Made by a program: the position numbers and the translations under genes
The notes under the pieces: model-generated
What the model was told of the DNA's origin: nothing
Seen by the model: the letters and a program-made list of their open reading frames with translations, nothing else
The model's database searches: none
Shown here: in pieces, positions 1 to 11,770 of the stretch
How the letters are laid out: each line of letters opens with the position of its first letter
Numbering within the stretch: position 1 is the first letter of the stretch
From: Craterostigma plantagineum
Taxonomy: Eukaryota > Streptophyta > Magnoliopsida > Lamiales > Linderniaceae
Direction of reading: 5' to 3'
Assembly: GCA_027422505.1 (NCBI GenBank)
Contig: JAPQWV010000051.1
Coordinates: 2,075,501-2,139,500, forward strand
DNA length: 64,000 bases

Positions 1-34
1 TCTTTCGTCATTCAATTTAAACTATATATGATAG
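1..34. repeat. fragment of duplicated RLP upstream flank
   Basis: The first 34 bases closely match about 27922-27955, which lies upstream of the broken RLP gene. Both contain the shared string taaactatatatgata. This suggests that another copy of the same duplicated block continues to the left of the window. The match is short, so confidence is moderate. Confidence 0.45.
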
Positions 35-245
35 GGTAATCCTATTGGCACCCACCTTTTTTCTATTTGCACCCCCTAATTAATATGTAGAGTAAACATT
101 AATTATTTACCAATTGCATACCCCATATAAAAGGAAAAAAAAAGGAGTTTCATGTTAATATTTAAAGTAATATGTAAAGTAATATTAAATAACTACTTGC
201 CAATTAAAAAATGCAAAGAAGAAGATCAAGGAAACAACATATTCT

Positions 246-813
246 GCCATTATTCTGAGCCTAGCTGATAGTGTGCTTCGCAATGTGGCAAATGAGACTT
301 CGGCCGAGGCATTATGGAAGAAGCTAGACTCCCTTTACATGACCAAATCGCTAGCAAGAAGATTGTACCTCAAGCAAGCTCTATATAGCTTCCAAATGGA
401 GGAAGGGGCAGCCATTGTAGAGCAAGTAAATCTGTTCCAGAAATTAGTTCTTGATTTGCAAAATATTGGTGAGGAAATCAAGGACGAGGATCAAGCTCTT
501 TTACTGCTGTGTTCCTTGCCAAAAAGCCGATTACTTCAAGGAGGCTCTTCTCTATGGAAGGGAGAAGCTAAGCATGGAAGATGTGATGTCTGCATTGAGT
601 ACTAAGCAGCTAAATACCAGAATTCCACAAAGGATTGCAGCTGAACCACATTCTGCTGCCGAGCTGCTTAATGTGCAGAATATGGCTAGATCATGGAAGA
701 AGAAAGGCAAGGGGAAGGAGCTAGCTGAGCGCCTAGGAGGTGCTATGACTGCAATGAAGTGGGGCATTTTAGGAGAAACTGCCCAAAACTGCAGAAAGGG
801 GGATGTGTGAACT
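246..813 (+). pseudogene. Copia gag (UBN2) fragment
   Basis: The frame from about 246 encodes the typical gag block of TNT1-94-like elements: an ETSAEALWKKLDSLY-type motif, then a coiled segment with EQVNLFQKL, then a D-E-DQALLLLCSLPKS motif. At about 530 the reading shifts to another frame (YFKEALLYGREKLSMEDV), so the protein is broken by a small indel. A worn zinc-knuckle remnant (MGHFRRNCP) follows at 759. The upstream part, including the primer site and 5' LTR, is missing. Confidence 0.6.
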
Positions 814-821
814 CGGCTAAC

Positions 822-1160
822 ATCCATGGTGATGGATTTGAGTATGCTGAGGTCTTAGCTGTTTCTGAGCTCGAGAGGAGTGAAGAATGGATTCTAGACT
901 CTGCCTCTAGCTTCCATATAACCTGCAAAAGAGAGTGGTTGCATGACTTCAAGGAGCTAAGAGGAAAAACAGTTAAGGTGGGAGATGGAAAAAACTTCAA
1001 GGTTAGTGGCTATGATTTAATTCGCACGAGGCTTGCAAATGGGGTGTTGAGCATCCTCAAGGATGTCAGGTACGTTCCTGAACTTAAGAGGAATCTTATA
1101 TCCATTGGTGCTTTGGATAGGAGGGATTTAACACCCAAATTGCAGCTGGGAAAATACTAG
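822..1160 (+). pseudogene. Copia protease-region fragment
   Basis: This encodes the segment after the gag zinc knuckle. It includes EEWILDSASSFHIT, where the DSAS string is the usual variant of the DTGA/DSGA aspartic protease active site with an altered last residue. It continues with VRYVPELKRNLISIGALD, the conserved end of the Copia protease block. The frame is lost just after, at about 1120-1160. The GAG-pre-integrase and integrase regions that should follow are not seen. Confidence 0.6.
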
Positions 1161-2896
1161 TCAAAAGGCAGGGGAGGCTGATTCTGCAGGGAAAAAGGAG
1201 GCGTTGTGTCTACGTGCTCGATGGCTGTTCTGTGGAGGCAAAGGCACATCAAGGAACTAGGGAATATGGTGGTTCAAATGGTGTGCGAGAGGTGTCCCAG
1301 AATACTCGGGAAGAGGTAGAAACAGTCGGCCCAAAAGTGGAGCTCGCGGCTGAAATTCTGAAACATGCTACAGATTCGGGGCTGGTGGAGGTGAGGTCCT
1401 GCGACGACTTTTCCGAGCCCGAGATGGAGCTATTTGTACCAAGGGATGAAGGAACCTCTAGACCACATGGCAGGGAAGGTTCGGAGGCAGAAAATAGCTC
1501 AAGCATTGGGGAATAAACCGATGGAAACTCGAAGCGAAGATGGGAAAAAACCACTGGTTCTGAAAAATCTGATGTTAGTTGTTTTGCAGATTTTGATGCA
1601 GGCGACGTCTTGGAAGCAAGGAAGGGCAAGAAGAAGATGTTTTCTAGCCAAGGAGGAGTCTGTGAGGTGGCTCAAGTGGCTAGGATGGAGGGATCTTCGA
1701 GCCGAACGAAGGAAGTGGGCTCAAGAGTTCGAGTTGATTCCAAGTGGGAAATTTCGATCCTACTTGGGGTCGGCAAGTTCACTCTTGAGACTCACAGCTC
1801 ATAGGGGAGCTGGTTGATCAACCGAGCAAGAGCGTATTGATCGAGGTGGAGCTTTGGAGGGATTTCGAAGCTAGCAAAGTTGATTCTCAGAACAGAAAAC
1901 AGAGGTAATGCTGATGTTTTGTGAAGTTTGGGCGAGGTTTGCAGGTGTGTTTGGGCTGCTATGACGATTCCGCTGGGATCGCGAGTTTGCTGTCTCGAGG
2001 TGGAGTTTGTCGGAGTTAGTGAGCCAGAAACTCGCCGGAGGTCGCCGGGAACGGCCAAAGAAGACGGCCGCTTGAACTGACTCGAACAGAGCTGAAAAAA
2101 GAAAGATAGCTGAAGGAAGAAGTTGCGATGAACAGTGGCCGTAGGATCAAGCTTGGGCCGCGATCGGACGGATCACATTCAAAGGCCAGAGATTAAACGT
2201 GAGCCGATGGATGACGCGCGAACTGATCAGCGGCTAGGATTAATCGAGACAAGTTGATGCGGATAATGATTGTGGACCGTTAAGATCAAGATCGGACGGA
2301 TCGCAAGAAATCGGGTTTTACTTATAAAGGCGTCATGCCTTTTATGCTGGGTCATGCGCGAAAGCAAGGCCACGTGGCTGCTTATGGAGCGTGCAATCTG
2401 ATAGAATCAACGGACGAGATGGATCGCGGTTCACACTTGAATCATGATTCAGCTTCTATATAAATCAGTGTTTCAAATTCGAGTAGTGATCTTTGAGCGT
2501 CTATAAGTTTTTATAGAGTGAGAATCACGGTAAGGTGTAAACACGAAACTTGTAGAGGGCACCAGTGTACAACCTTCGTGTTGTGATCAATAAGAAAGGA
2601 AACTCGGTTGATCCATGGACGTAGGCCAAAGTTCAGCCGAACCACGTTAAATTCTGTCCAAGTGTGTGTGTGTGTTATCTTGCTGTTTTTGAGTTCGATT
2701 GAGCATCTGATTGCTCAACTCGATTCATAATTTTAGCATATACTTAGTTGACATTGAATCCTCGTTCGAGAGGTGGCATTTCCTCAAAACAAGTGGATAC
2801 ACTTCCTCAGATATACAGAAGGTTGATTGCGTTAACTCATTACCTAGCAAACCATAAAAGAGCCTAAGCTTAATGGCTTAACATGTATGTATAGGA

Positions 2897-5800
2897 TCAC
2901 ATCTCCATTGACGTCATACGATATTTAAGAGAATCCTCGCCCGTCTCCCTTGCAGCTGTTGAGAGATTGCCAATACATGTGCCAGCTATGTATCCACCAG
3001 ACCAAGCATTCTATGACACGAAAATTTTTTAAAAAAATGAAAAACTAACTACATCGTACGAGGATCTAAGGTGATGATGCATATGTCGCTCCATACAACA
3101 GACGATTATGACTTGTATTTAGTACCTGGAAATTGAAGCCTCCCGTTACACCATCGACGTTAAGTACCTGAAGAAATATCAGCTCATCTTAGAAGCACAA
3201 TTATTGGACTTAGGCAAGGATTATTACAAGATGGGCGTATAATAAATTGCATAGCACGGAGTAGCAGTAATACCTCGCCAGCAAAAAAAAGGTGCGGCTG
3301 GATTCTGCTCTGCATTGTATTCAAGGATATCTGCAAGGAATTACAACATGGGATTATTACAACAATAATATATGATCAAAGCGAAGGGGAAGAACGCACC
3401 TCAGACAATGGAATGCCGCCTGCAGTCACGAATTCATCCTTGAATTGACCCTGTACGAGTATCGAGTTTATACATACAACGCAGAAAACAGAATGAAACG
3501 AGTCAATCACAGTGCTACTCATGATAATACCTTTCCTTTCACTTTAAAGGAACAATTCTTCAAATGAGAAGCGATTGATACCAGCGAACTGTTCAATACT
3601 GAAGCCCATAATAGGTTTCCATCTAAATCCTTTTAAGGAAAACGGAGTTAGCAACAAACCATCATAGGCAGAACAGAAGATAATATGTTCAGCGGCATGA
3701 AACACAAACCGTGTGTTCTAAGATATATCTCCAGAATCTCTTGACAAGGCCAAGTTCAGGAGGATATGAATTGGAAACCTTTCGCTTCTACAAAGGGGGT
3801 AGGATAAATTTTAACATATAGGACGTACAAAAAGCAACTCCAACACTACAGCTCTTCTCACCCTCAAATACAATAAACAAACGATATGGTAAACATTCTT
3901 TTAGGGGGGAAAAAGATATCTTGATAATGAGAGGCCATTCAACGAATCTAGGCCTAATTTCGGCTGCATTTTCACATATCGTATCGAATTACCAGAAGAT
4001 AATAAACTGACATGATGCAACTCCCTCAACTCACTCAAGCAGCAATTTTCATCTTTTGATGATTCTTATCTACTGTTTGGGTTGTGCTAGATTCTAGAAA
4101 TTAATGTACACTACTGGTTCTTCTGTCAGTGGAGAATAATTTTTCTTGATAGAAAAATATACATGTCTTTGGAAAATAAGAAGCAGTAGAACAGAAAATC
4201 CAGTAACATAGATACCGCAAATTTACTCTTGTGGTGGTTAAGATATGACTTCACAGCTTCCATGTGAAGGTCAGGAACAAAATCCACAAACAGGGAACCT
4301 GGATTCAAGTTCATTTTGTCGGCTTCGAATAGGATGAGATAACGAGGAAAAAAGTGAACGAAGTAAAATTTACCTTTGTAATCACAATCTGAGAGATGTC
4401 TTGCTCCCCAAGCAGATAGACGAAGAATCACAGGCCCACTAAATCCCCAGTGAGTTACTAGCATCGGACCAACCTATATTTTCAAAATCAAGATAGGCAC
4501 CAACCAATGCGTACTAAAAACGTTAAAAGGAGTCAATAGGAGATTTGACCTGTGTAAGCTCTGGTATGCTCTTCTGAACAGATTCCAGTTTCAACTTAGC
4601 TCTCACTTTAGAAAATGTAACCTGATAGTTGGCAATTTCAGTAAGTAAATTTCATTAAAGTAAAACTGTAACATATCCATTGATGATATGCATTGAGGTG
4701 TTGATATTACGTCGTCATATACATGCTGTGAAGACCCTCTAGGAATCGAATTAGAAGTAATCGTCATGATTATGAAACAATGACTATGTACAGAGATAGC
4801 TCAAGTTAAATTGGAATACTAAAGCAGCCGTCAGAAGAGAAAAATTACCCCAGATAATTCTACAAGCTGAAAATCGTCGATCTTGAATGTGAATAAACTA
4901 GGTACAGGCTTCACAATCGAATGACCAAGTTGCCTAGCAAGCTTATAACCCTGGCACATTAAAAGAAATAGTTTATTGAAGAACTTCTTGAGAAAGCAAA
5001 AAAGAGTCAATAATCCCCAACACCTGAAAAATCAGGGAATTACCTGCTCACTGCTGCCACTAGCAATCATGACATAATTTGCTTCAACATATTCCACGTG
5101 ATCAAGAGTACGCTTTTCGATTTTCACGGTGAACTTTCTATTGTCAGTTCTTGACACACTTGTAACAGTCTTCCCAGTTTCAACCACGACTGATGAATTA
5201 CAAGCACTAAGCATCAATATGAGGCGTGCAGATTCAAGAAATGGAAGAAAAAGACCAGCTGTGCGAAGCACAAGGCAAGAAATGGCAGTGGTTTAAACTT
5301 TATTTTGTTACAATTTGAGTAGCAAAAAAAAAAGAGATCTGAACATCTTAAGCTTCTTCAACGCCAAACAAAAACATCCCTTGCTATCAATTAACATTAG
5401 GAGCAATAAGTTACCCTGCCTCTTCTTTGCTTCGTCCATCAGGCAGTTGATAACAGTGGACGAACTGTCGCTGACAGGGAAAACTCTTCCATCCGATTCA
5501 GTCTGATGTAAACATGAAATCTAACTAAGAAAAATTTGAGAGAGATGAACATATCTAGAATTTGAGATTTGGTATGACCTTTAGTTCGACACCATGATCC
5601 AAAAACCATGAAATGGTGTCAGTTGGACCATGCATATTGAAGAACGATCCTCGGAGTTCTTTATGACCTCTTGGATAATTTCTTGATAAAATCTGCACAA
5701 GATTTACGAATTAGTATTTAACTGAAAATTCTGAAAACCACAAGCATAGCCAAATAAATTTCTAAAGTTGATTGCAAGATTACTTTTATACACCACTTCT

Positions 5801-6562
5801 CAGAATGTATCTTGATATTCAATATAACCATTTTTTATAGAATAACTACGCTTGCACTTCACCAAATTGAAGTGATTCAGCAAATGCTTCAAAATTCAAG
5901 AAGAAACAAGAGGAGCTTTTCGTAGGAACCAAGTCCAAACACAACAAAGGGTTTCACAAAAGTGCATCATAATACCAAAAACCCACCAACGAAATAGTAA
6001 TGCTTCATAATCCCAAACGCTATTCGTCACTTACCACATTGTCAACGCAATGACCACTGGTCACATTACACCGTCCGCCTCCAGATATCTTCACCTGCCA
6101 AAACAACGACTATTCGAAAACTAGGAAATGAAAAAAGAAAAAAGCAATCTCCGTGATACTAATAGCAACTCCTTAACGACTACACCAGATAACTTCTGCT
6201 TAATATTATTACAAACCTTCGATAGTGGCTTTCCCTTCTCTATCACTATAACATAAGATGAGGCGCAATGGTTTTAGCTCTAATCGCTCCAAACATCCCC
6301 GCAGCTCCACCACCCACAACTATCAGCGTCTCCTCAGTTGACTACTTACACCCATAAAAAGTATGCCAACGAAAATCAAACTTCAATAATTACCAAGAAC
6401 ATTATGCTGTAGTTTTACCTTGGTGGATAAATTCGATAGTGCAACGGCAGAATACTTTCTTCTGTTGAATGTGAAATGAAGGTAATCATACTTCACAATG
6501 GGGAAAGAGAACTTCGATGTGAAATCCGAGTGGAGTTTCAATAACCGGCAACCGAGCTTCAT
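2897..6562 (-). CDS. HI0933/BaiN-family NAD(P)/FAD-dependent oxidoreductase; frame broken in exon 2
   Basis: Sixteen exons with canonical splice sites can be read on the minus strand: 6562-6419, 6341-6217, 6094-6035, 5692-5579, 5502-5415, 5189-5044, 4950-4849, 4621-4550, 4473-4374, 4298-4216, 3787-3710, 3629-3531, 3450-3400, 3330-3274, 3167-3126 and 3010-2897. They encode about 490 residues with the family hallmarks: an N-terminal FAD-binding VVGGGAAG, then KISGGGRCNVT, then GPMLVTHWGFSGP, then FFAGEVLNVDGVTGGFN and NAWSGGYIAGT at the C-terminus. The first exon looks like a possible organelle-targeting leader. All exon phases fit, but exon 2 is 125 nt where 126 is expected. At about 6252 one base appears to be missing, giving a stop soon after the GGGAAG motif. 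It is either a very recent pseudogene or a sequence error. The family is flavin-dependent; its plant substrate is not known to me. Confidence 0.85.
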
Positions 6563-7300
6563 TATGCGGCAAAGTAGTTTTTTTCCTGGAGAGGGAGATG
6601 TTTTAGAATTAAGATTGGGTGACCCGATTTTGACAAAATCATAAACGAAAAATCGCCAATGAAACTACTATTTTTCGAGGAGCCGGCTCACAGAAACTAT
6701 CGGTCCTTGCAGATTGTTCGGGATCTGGTTCAGCATTTTTTAAAGATAAGAAAATAAAAATTACAAATAATTGCAAATATTTTATTACAAAAAAGATGTA
6801 CAACTTAAAAAATTTAGAACATAAAAAAATATTTATATATATAAAGAGTTACTAAATAAAATGGTTTTTTAATAAAATAATTCAATTTCAATCGAAATTT
6901 AATACAATAGGATTATCGCTAGCGAAATTATAAAATAGGGCAAATCGCATTCATTGCCGCGACGATGACGTTGCACCAAGCGGAACGGGCTTAAAGTGGG
7001 CATGATTTTAAAAAAAATTGATTAGGCCGAGTGTTGGCCCAATAAACCGGGCGCCGCGACGTCGCTGCTAATGAGCGCGACGACGGGTTTAATAAACCCG
7101 CGTCGACTTCTTCTTCCTCCCTACTTCTCCTCGCCTCATCCTCGTCGATTCCGGCCACCCACCACCGGAGAACACCACCACGAACCACCGTGACACAATC
7201 CTTCTTCATCGTCTTCGTCGATTAAGCTTCATTTGGGTACGAAATTTCGAATTTGTTTAAATCTTGATTTTGATGGTATCATTAAATTTCGTCGAATCCT
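6563..7300. other. intergenic; no gene recognised
   Basis: This is the upstream side of the FAD oxidoreductase gene. It is AT-rich at 6740-6930. At 6960-7210 there is a GC-richer stretch with pyrimidine-rich strings such as cttcttcttcctcc, which could be the 5' leader of a plus-strand transcript. The open frames here show no domain. Confidence 0.3.
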
Positions 7301-7479
7301 TGAGTTTAAACTTGGTTTTTGGTATAATATGTGCTATAGATACCGTGGGTTGCTTATTAGATTGCTATAACACGTTAATCTTGCAACAGGCTCGCCTGCG
7401 TCTGTTGCAAAATTAGCGTGTTATAGCAATCCGCGATATCTATAGCACATATTATACCAAAAACACAAGTTTAAGCTCA
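7301..7479. mobile_element. hairpin MITE-like inverted repeat
   Basis: The two halves (about 7301-7389 and 7401-7479) are close inverted copies. TGAGTTTAAACTTG at the left end pairs with CAAGTTTAAGCTCA at the right end. The shared core tataatatgtgctataga (7322-7339) pairs with its complement at 7440-7457. The left arm carries about 10 extra bases (ttattagatt). The loop is about 11 bases near 7390-7400. This is the form of a foldback MITE or similar hairpin element. I did not find a clear target duplication. Confidence 0.6.
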
Positions 7480-8284
7480 CCCACCGCTCGCCCATTTGGG
7501 ACGGGCGGGTTCTCCTCGGGGAAGATACTCCTTTTGGAGGTTATCCCCTTTTGTAGGAGTTTTTTCTCCTCGGGTGGGAGCCTTTCTCTCCCCTCGTTGG
7601 GGCCTTTTCTCTCCCATCGTGGGAGTCCCTTTTGGGGTTCTCTTTTTCCTTTTTCGGGGTTTGGAACGGACACTGTACTTTTATCTGATTTTATGCAATA
7701 GTAGTCAAATATGTCGTAATATTTTGAATATTGCTCTATTGTACCGTTGTGTCCATCTGGATTGATGAATGAAATTCAGTTTCAAAAAAACGTTAATTTT
7801 GGATAATTGATTCGATTTAGGAATTTTCCCAAATTTCGAAACCTAATTTTGAAATTATAGCTTGATTGATTCGCCTTTTCAATACCTAATTGATTTTATG
7901 TGTTGATATTGTGTTTGTTTTAGTTGGTATTGTGGCGATATTGACTTGTAAACGTTCGATTTAGGATGGATATGTACAAATATTTCGGTTTGATAGACCG
8001 CTCTCTGTTGATATTTCAGGATAGACATCGTTGTAACGATGTACTATCCAACTCTGATGGTGCCCTAGACACTCCTTTGACCGTTAGGGGTTTGGAAAGT
8101 GTTGTGTGGGGTAAGCTTTCACGATCGGTGCGGTTACCACATTTAGGCCTTGCAAGAACCCTAGCTAGAATTTGATTGCGATTAAGCACCAAGCCTTGAT
8201 TTTCTTCTCTATTACGTTGCTTCCAGATTTATTGTTTTGTTGTAAGTAGAAATATTGTGATATTGTTGTATAAGTTCTGATGTA
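7480..8284. other. no confirmed gene; possible short exon at 7966-8175
   Basis: 7500-7680 is a G/T-rich stretch with repeated ctcctcggg and ctctccc strings. The open frame 7966-8175 (69 residues, with GLIDRSLLIFQDRHR) could be a fragment of a transcribed or transposon-derived gene. It weakly recalls plant-mobile-domain proteins, but that is not enough for a call. Confidence 0.2.
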
Positions 8285-8516
8285 TTTTTTTTTACATAAT
8301 TAAAATCGAGCTCGAGCAGTTCGAAGATTCGAGCTTGTCCAAGCGAGCTCAAGTATTATCATTTGATCTGATTCGAGCCGAGCTCGAGTTGCTCGATCTG
8401 TCGAGCCGAGCTCGAGCCTCGAAATTTTAAGCTCGATCGAGCTCGAGCCTGCCATATATTTTATCGAGTCAAGCTTGAGTTGGGCCATGTTCGGGCTTGG
8501 CTCGTTTACACCCCTA
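8285..8516 (-). mobile_element. hAT-like non-autonomous repeat rich in GAGCTCGAG
   Basis: On the minus strand it begins CTAGGGGTGTAAACGAGCC and continues with repeated GAGCTCGAGC and GAGCCGAGCTCGAG strings. This pattern is common to a widespread class of plant hAT-like elements whose ends read GGGTGTAAACGAG. The other end fades into AT-rich sequence near 8285. No clear 8-bp target duplication was found. A related fragment lies at about 47780-47930. Confidence 0.5.
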
Positions 8517-8730
8517 GCTTGAGCTTAGGGTTTCTTTTGGTATTGTAATGCAAAACTAAATTGAATTAAGAAGCAGAGGAAGAGAACGAGCTCCTCCCCC
8601 TTTTGGTCATCATCATCTTCCACTAAGCTTTCTCTCTACATCTCAATTTTCTCTTATTATCTCCATTAGTCGACCTCAAAACGCAACAGTAATTTATATC
8701 CAGCCGTTGGTTGTTGTTAATCAATTAGTA

Positions 8731-8763
8731 ATGGAAGCAAAACGAGCATTTCCCCATGGATAG
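8731..8763 (+). promoter_or_regulatory. short upstream ORF overlapping the MYB-CC start
   Basis: A 10-codon upstream frame starts at ATG 8731. Its stop TAG (8761-8763) lies just past the main start ATG at 8756, in another reading frame. Ribosomes using it would terminate 5-7 nt beyond the main start, so it could reduce or tune translation. Alternatively 8731 could be the true start if a base were missing between the two. Confidence 0.35.
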
Positions 8764-10753
8764 GGGACCCATGCAGCAACCTACATATGCCGGCTCACCT
8801 CTGTCTTCCCAAAATGGAGTAGTTGGGACTATGCTTCCTTCTTCCTCGGGTTATTCGAACGTTCAGTTTGCTGCAGTTCAAGAAAATCAGCCAACACAAT
8901 CCAATTCTATTTCTCATGCGACTAACGGTGGTACTCCAATTTGCACACCACGTTCTTCAGATGCTGCTGGTCTAAGATCCACTGCCTCGAGCCATCATCA
9001 TAACAGAGAAAATAACGATCCTTGGAGCATAGACGCACTGTCTGAGTTTCTCGATTTTCCTGAAAGTTCCCTGATTGGGCAGAACCAAATCGATGCCAGT
9101 GGTAATGGCTGTGGCGTTGCGTTTCCTTCTGAGAATATTGGTAAAGCGGGTGATTGGGAGGGTTGGCTTAATACTGCTGATTGTGATGCTTTTAGTTCTG
9201 ACTGGAACGAGATCCTTGCTGGTGCAAATGCTACACACCCCCAGCTAAAGGTTCACTACGTATAATCTATTTTCTGCTTTAATGTGTTAAGATGCTTAAG
9301 AAAGGATTTCTTTTATTTCCTTTGTTACTTACTCTGTTGGTATTAGGCATTGGATCAGAGTCAGATTTCTACACAACCTGCGGCTTTCACTACTCAACCC
9401 CAAATTCCTCAACAACTTCCACCTAAAGTTGTGGTGGCAAGTAAAGTTCCCGTCCAATCATCGTCCACCACAAGTTCTAATCCAGGAAAGCAGCGAATGC
9501 GATGGACGCCTGAACTTCACGAATCCTTTGTCGATGCAGTAAATAGACTTGGTGGAAGTGAAAGTAGGCCTTTCGATTGGCTTCAAATAACTTCTTATTT
9601 TACCAGAGGATTTTGAAATTTTTGAATTCGTTGTAATGGAAAACACGTATTTTTTTTTCCAGAGGCGACGCCAAAGGGTGTGCTGAAGCTAATGAAAGCT
9701 GAGGGGCTGAATATATATCATGTTAAAAGCCACCTAGGTGCGTATCATGTGCATTTTCGATGGACCTTACATTCTTGGAAATGTTGAGATCCATCTATTA
9801 TATACTGAGCGATATCTTGACTCTGAAATCCATTTCAATTGTGCAGAAATATCGTACAGCCAGATATAGACCTGATACGACTGAAGCTGGTATGCTTTCT
9901 ATCCCATTTTCTAATAATGTGTTCATCGTGTCATTCTGATTTGTTACATGATTCCATCTATCTGTGAACTACAAGCATAAGCATATGATGTGATTAATAC
10001 AATGACGACCTCCTTTTAAGTTGCTGATAGAGAGCATCAAATATTTCCAGACATTGTACATGCCAAGGATATCTTCTCCAATCAACTTTCATGTTATGCA
10101 CTTTCTTTTTGCAGAATCTTCAGAAAGAAGAACAACCTCCATTGACGACCTCACATCCCTGGACTTGAAAACGTAAGAACAATTTCCCAATATATACCTA
10201 ATGGATATTAGATATTTTGCATATAATAATCTTTGGGCTGATTGTCATGCACCTCCATTGCTGAATAGGGGCGTGGAGATCACTGAAGCTTTGAGGTTGC
10301 AGATGGAAGTACAAAAGAGGCTTCACGAACAACTCGAGGTATACATACATCTTTTAGATGTTTCCCTCGGGCTTTTTTAACCTTCCAAATATGAACATTC
10401 ACTTTCACATTTAATAAACCATCCATCAGATCCAAAGAAACCTTCAGCTTCGCATAGAAGAGCAAGGAAGATACCTTCAAATGATGTTTGAGAAATCAGG
10501 CATGGACTTAACAAACTCTTCTGGCGAAAATCCCATTAAGAATTCTTCAGCCAATGCCTCCCAAAACAAAGACAAAGAACCAGTCGAAGGCAGCAAAAGC
10601 AATGCATCAAATGAGTTGTTGGCTAATGTAGGCTCAGTTTCTGTGGAATCAAAGGAAGGATCAGACAAAAAAGCTCTCGAAAACGAAGAGAGGGCTATCG
10701 GCAGTAATGAGGAATCACCGCTTCCGCCCAAGCGTGCGAAACATCACGATTAG
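8756..10753 (+). CDS. MYB-CC transcription factor, PHR1-like (PHL); junction defect between exons 3 and 4
   Basis: Seven exons: 8756-9250, 9347-9563, 9663-9737, 9847-9889, 10115-10172, 10269-10338 and 10430-10753, about 425 residues. The order is a Ser/Gln-rich N-terminal region with DPWSIDALSEFLDFPES; a GARP/MYB DNA-binding domain (KQRMRWTPELHESFVDAVN ... ATPKGVLKLMKAEGL ... YHVKSHL then KYRTARYRP); and the MYB-CC coiled coil LQMEVQKRLHEQLE. An acidic tail ends PPKRAKHHD. PHR1-type proteins bind P1BS sites and control phosphate-starvation responses in the nucleus, and this is probably a homologue. The family reads SHLQKYR at the exon 3/4 junction. Here exon 3 ends CACCTAG before GTGCG, so the Gln codon is incomplete and the frame would shift. 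It looks like a loss of CA, by mutation or sequence error. All other phases agree. Confidence 0.85.
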
Positions 10754-11259
10754 CCTATGATTTCCTTTCGTAATAAATAAATCTGCATGAATGGAATTTG
10801 ATTTTGTGAAGACTATAAAACCTTGAATAGGTTCAAGACTCTTTAAGCGTCGGCATGAAGCTTTAATTATTTATGTTCGTAGATTGTGATTTTTACAGCC
10901 ATTTGTGGTTTGAAAATGGAAGCCTGCTTCTTGTTCTAGTTTTGAGAATCAAGGTCTGTTATGTGCCTGGGTTTTGTAAAGTGCCCTTATTCAACGCTCA
11001 GAAGCAACAATATGACTATTATTACCACTTACCTAGACTAATTCTTCTCACTGTCATAAGAATCCTACTTGGAGAAACCATATACAGTTTCCGGATAGTA
11101 AAAAAGTATATTAATGTTTTTCTTGGGGCTAGCTTAGCTAGTGTAGACACTTCATATCTCGTTTTCTCTTGAAGGTTGACCTTTTTTTTAGCATTTTTTA
11201 TTTTCGAAAATGCCTACTAAGAGCACATTTTCAAAGGGAAGAATCAACCTTGGGGCTCA
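10754..11259. other. 3' flank of MYB-CC gene; no gene recognised
   Basis: This holds the likely 3' untranslated region of the MYB-CC gene (AATAAATAAA at about 10775) followed by AT-rich intergenic sequence. The open frames 10873-11172 and 11169-11414 have no recognisable domain. Confidence 0.4.
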
Positions 11260-11534
11260 TTACCGTGAACAAGCTTAGTACTGAAACCAAGATAGTTCTA
11301 TTTGTTAATGCATTATATTATTATAGCGTACAGTCAATCCCTTTATTAGACACCATTACTTTGGATTTTGCCTTTCCAAGCTGTGTTTCTATACAATACA
11401 ATACCAGACATTAATGTTACAACAAATTGAGAGCGTAAGCTTACTACAAGATTAGTATTTATGTTAATCTTCCTTGAAGAAATGCTGATCTTTTGCCGTA
11501 TATGCTGATATTTAGCTTCATCTATTACATCCAA
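11260..11534. repeat. RLP 3' flank, duplicated near 47920-47942 and 52967-53178
   Basis: This stretch lies just beyond the RLP pseudogene stop codon. It is closely matched by 47920-47942 joined to 52967-53178, where a Copia element has been inserted. Shared strings include ttggattttgcctttccaag and gcgtacagtcaatc. A shorter match to the ttttgcctttccaagctg string occurs at about 58830. It records duplication of the RLP neighbourhood. Confidence 0.7.
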
Positions 11535-11770
11535 GTGTCGACCCTATCTTTCGCAAGATATCGTCTAACTTCTCAAAATAAGCTTCCCTAAGTGATTTTC
11601 GGAAGACCATTACCACACAGAAGCTTGACAACCCTACTGTGTACCCCAAAGACAAGAGTACTATCAACCAATCTACTTCAGCTCCATGAGATGCTTCAGT
11701 GTCATGATCATCATTATTATCATCATCATCAACTTTAACACCGCATTTGCCTGCGGTTAACGGAGGACCA
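11535..11770 (-). pseudogene. RLP pseudogene piece: C-terminal transmembrane region
   Basis: This encodes the end of the RLP: the acidic stretch with several Asp residues, HGAEVDWLIVLSTLGYTVGL (start of the membrane helix) and the tail ending in GCNR then a stop. It matches 60188-60435 of the intact copy. It is cut at GACCA by the Athila-type element. Confidence 0.9.
11766..11770. repeat. target site duplication GACCA (left)
   Basis: GACCA here and at 19392-19396 flank the Athila-type element. The intact paralogue has a single GACCACAAAG at this place, which confirms the insertion point. Confidence 0.95.

Larger units (their letters stand above)
246..2760 (+). mobile_element. degenerate Copia (TNT1-94-like) retrotransposon remnant
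   Basis: A decayed plus-strand Copia body. It starts inside a gag (UBN2-type) domain at about 246 and continues through a zinc-knuckle remnant to a protease-region remnant ending near 1160. Integrase, reverse transcriptase and RNase H are absent. From about 1160 to 2760 only short open frames are seen, with no recognisable domain. The stretch 2450-2760 has a TATA-like region (about 2456-2462) and a TG-rich 3' part resembling the end of a Copia LTR. I could not define both LTR borders or a target duplication. The frame is shifted at about 520-540. Confidence 0.6.

Noticed and set aside
7966..8175. Possible plant-mobile-domain protein fragment
   Set aside because: Only a short GLIDRSLLIFQDRHR-like string is suggestive; it has no continuation or exon structure.
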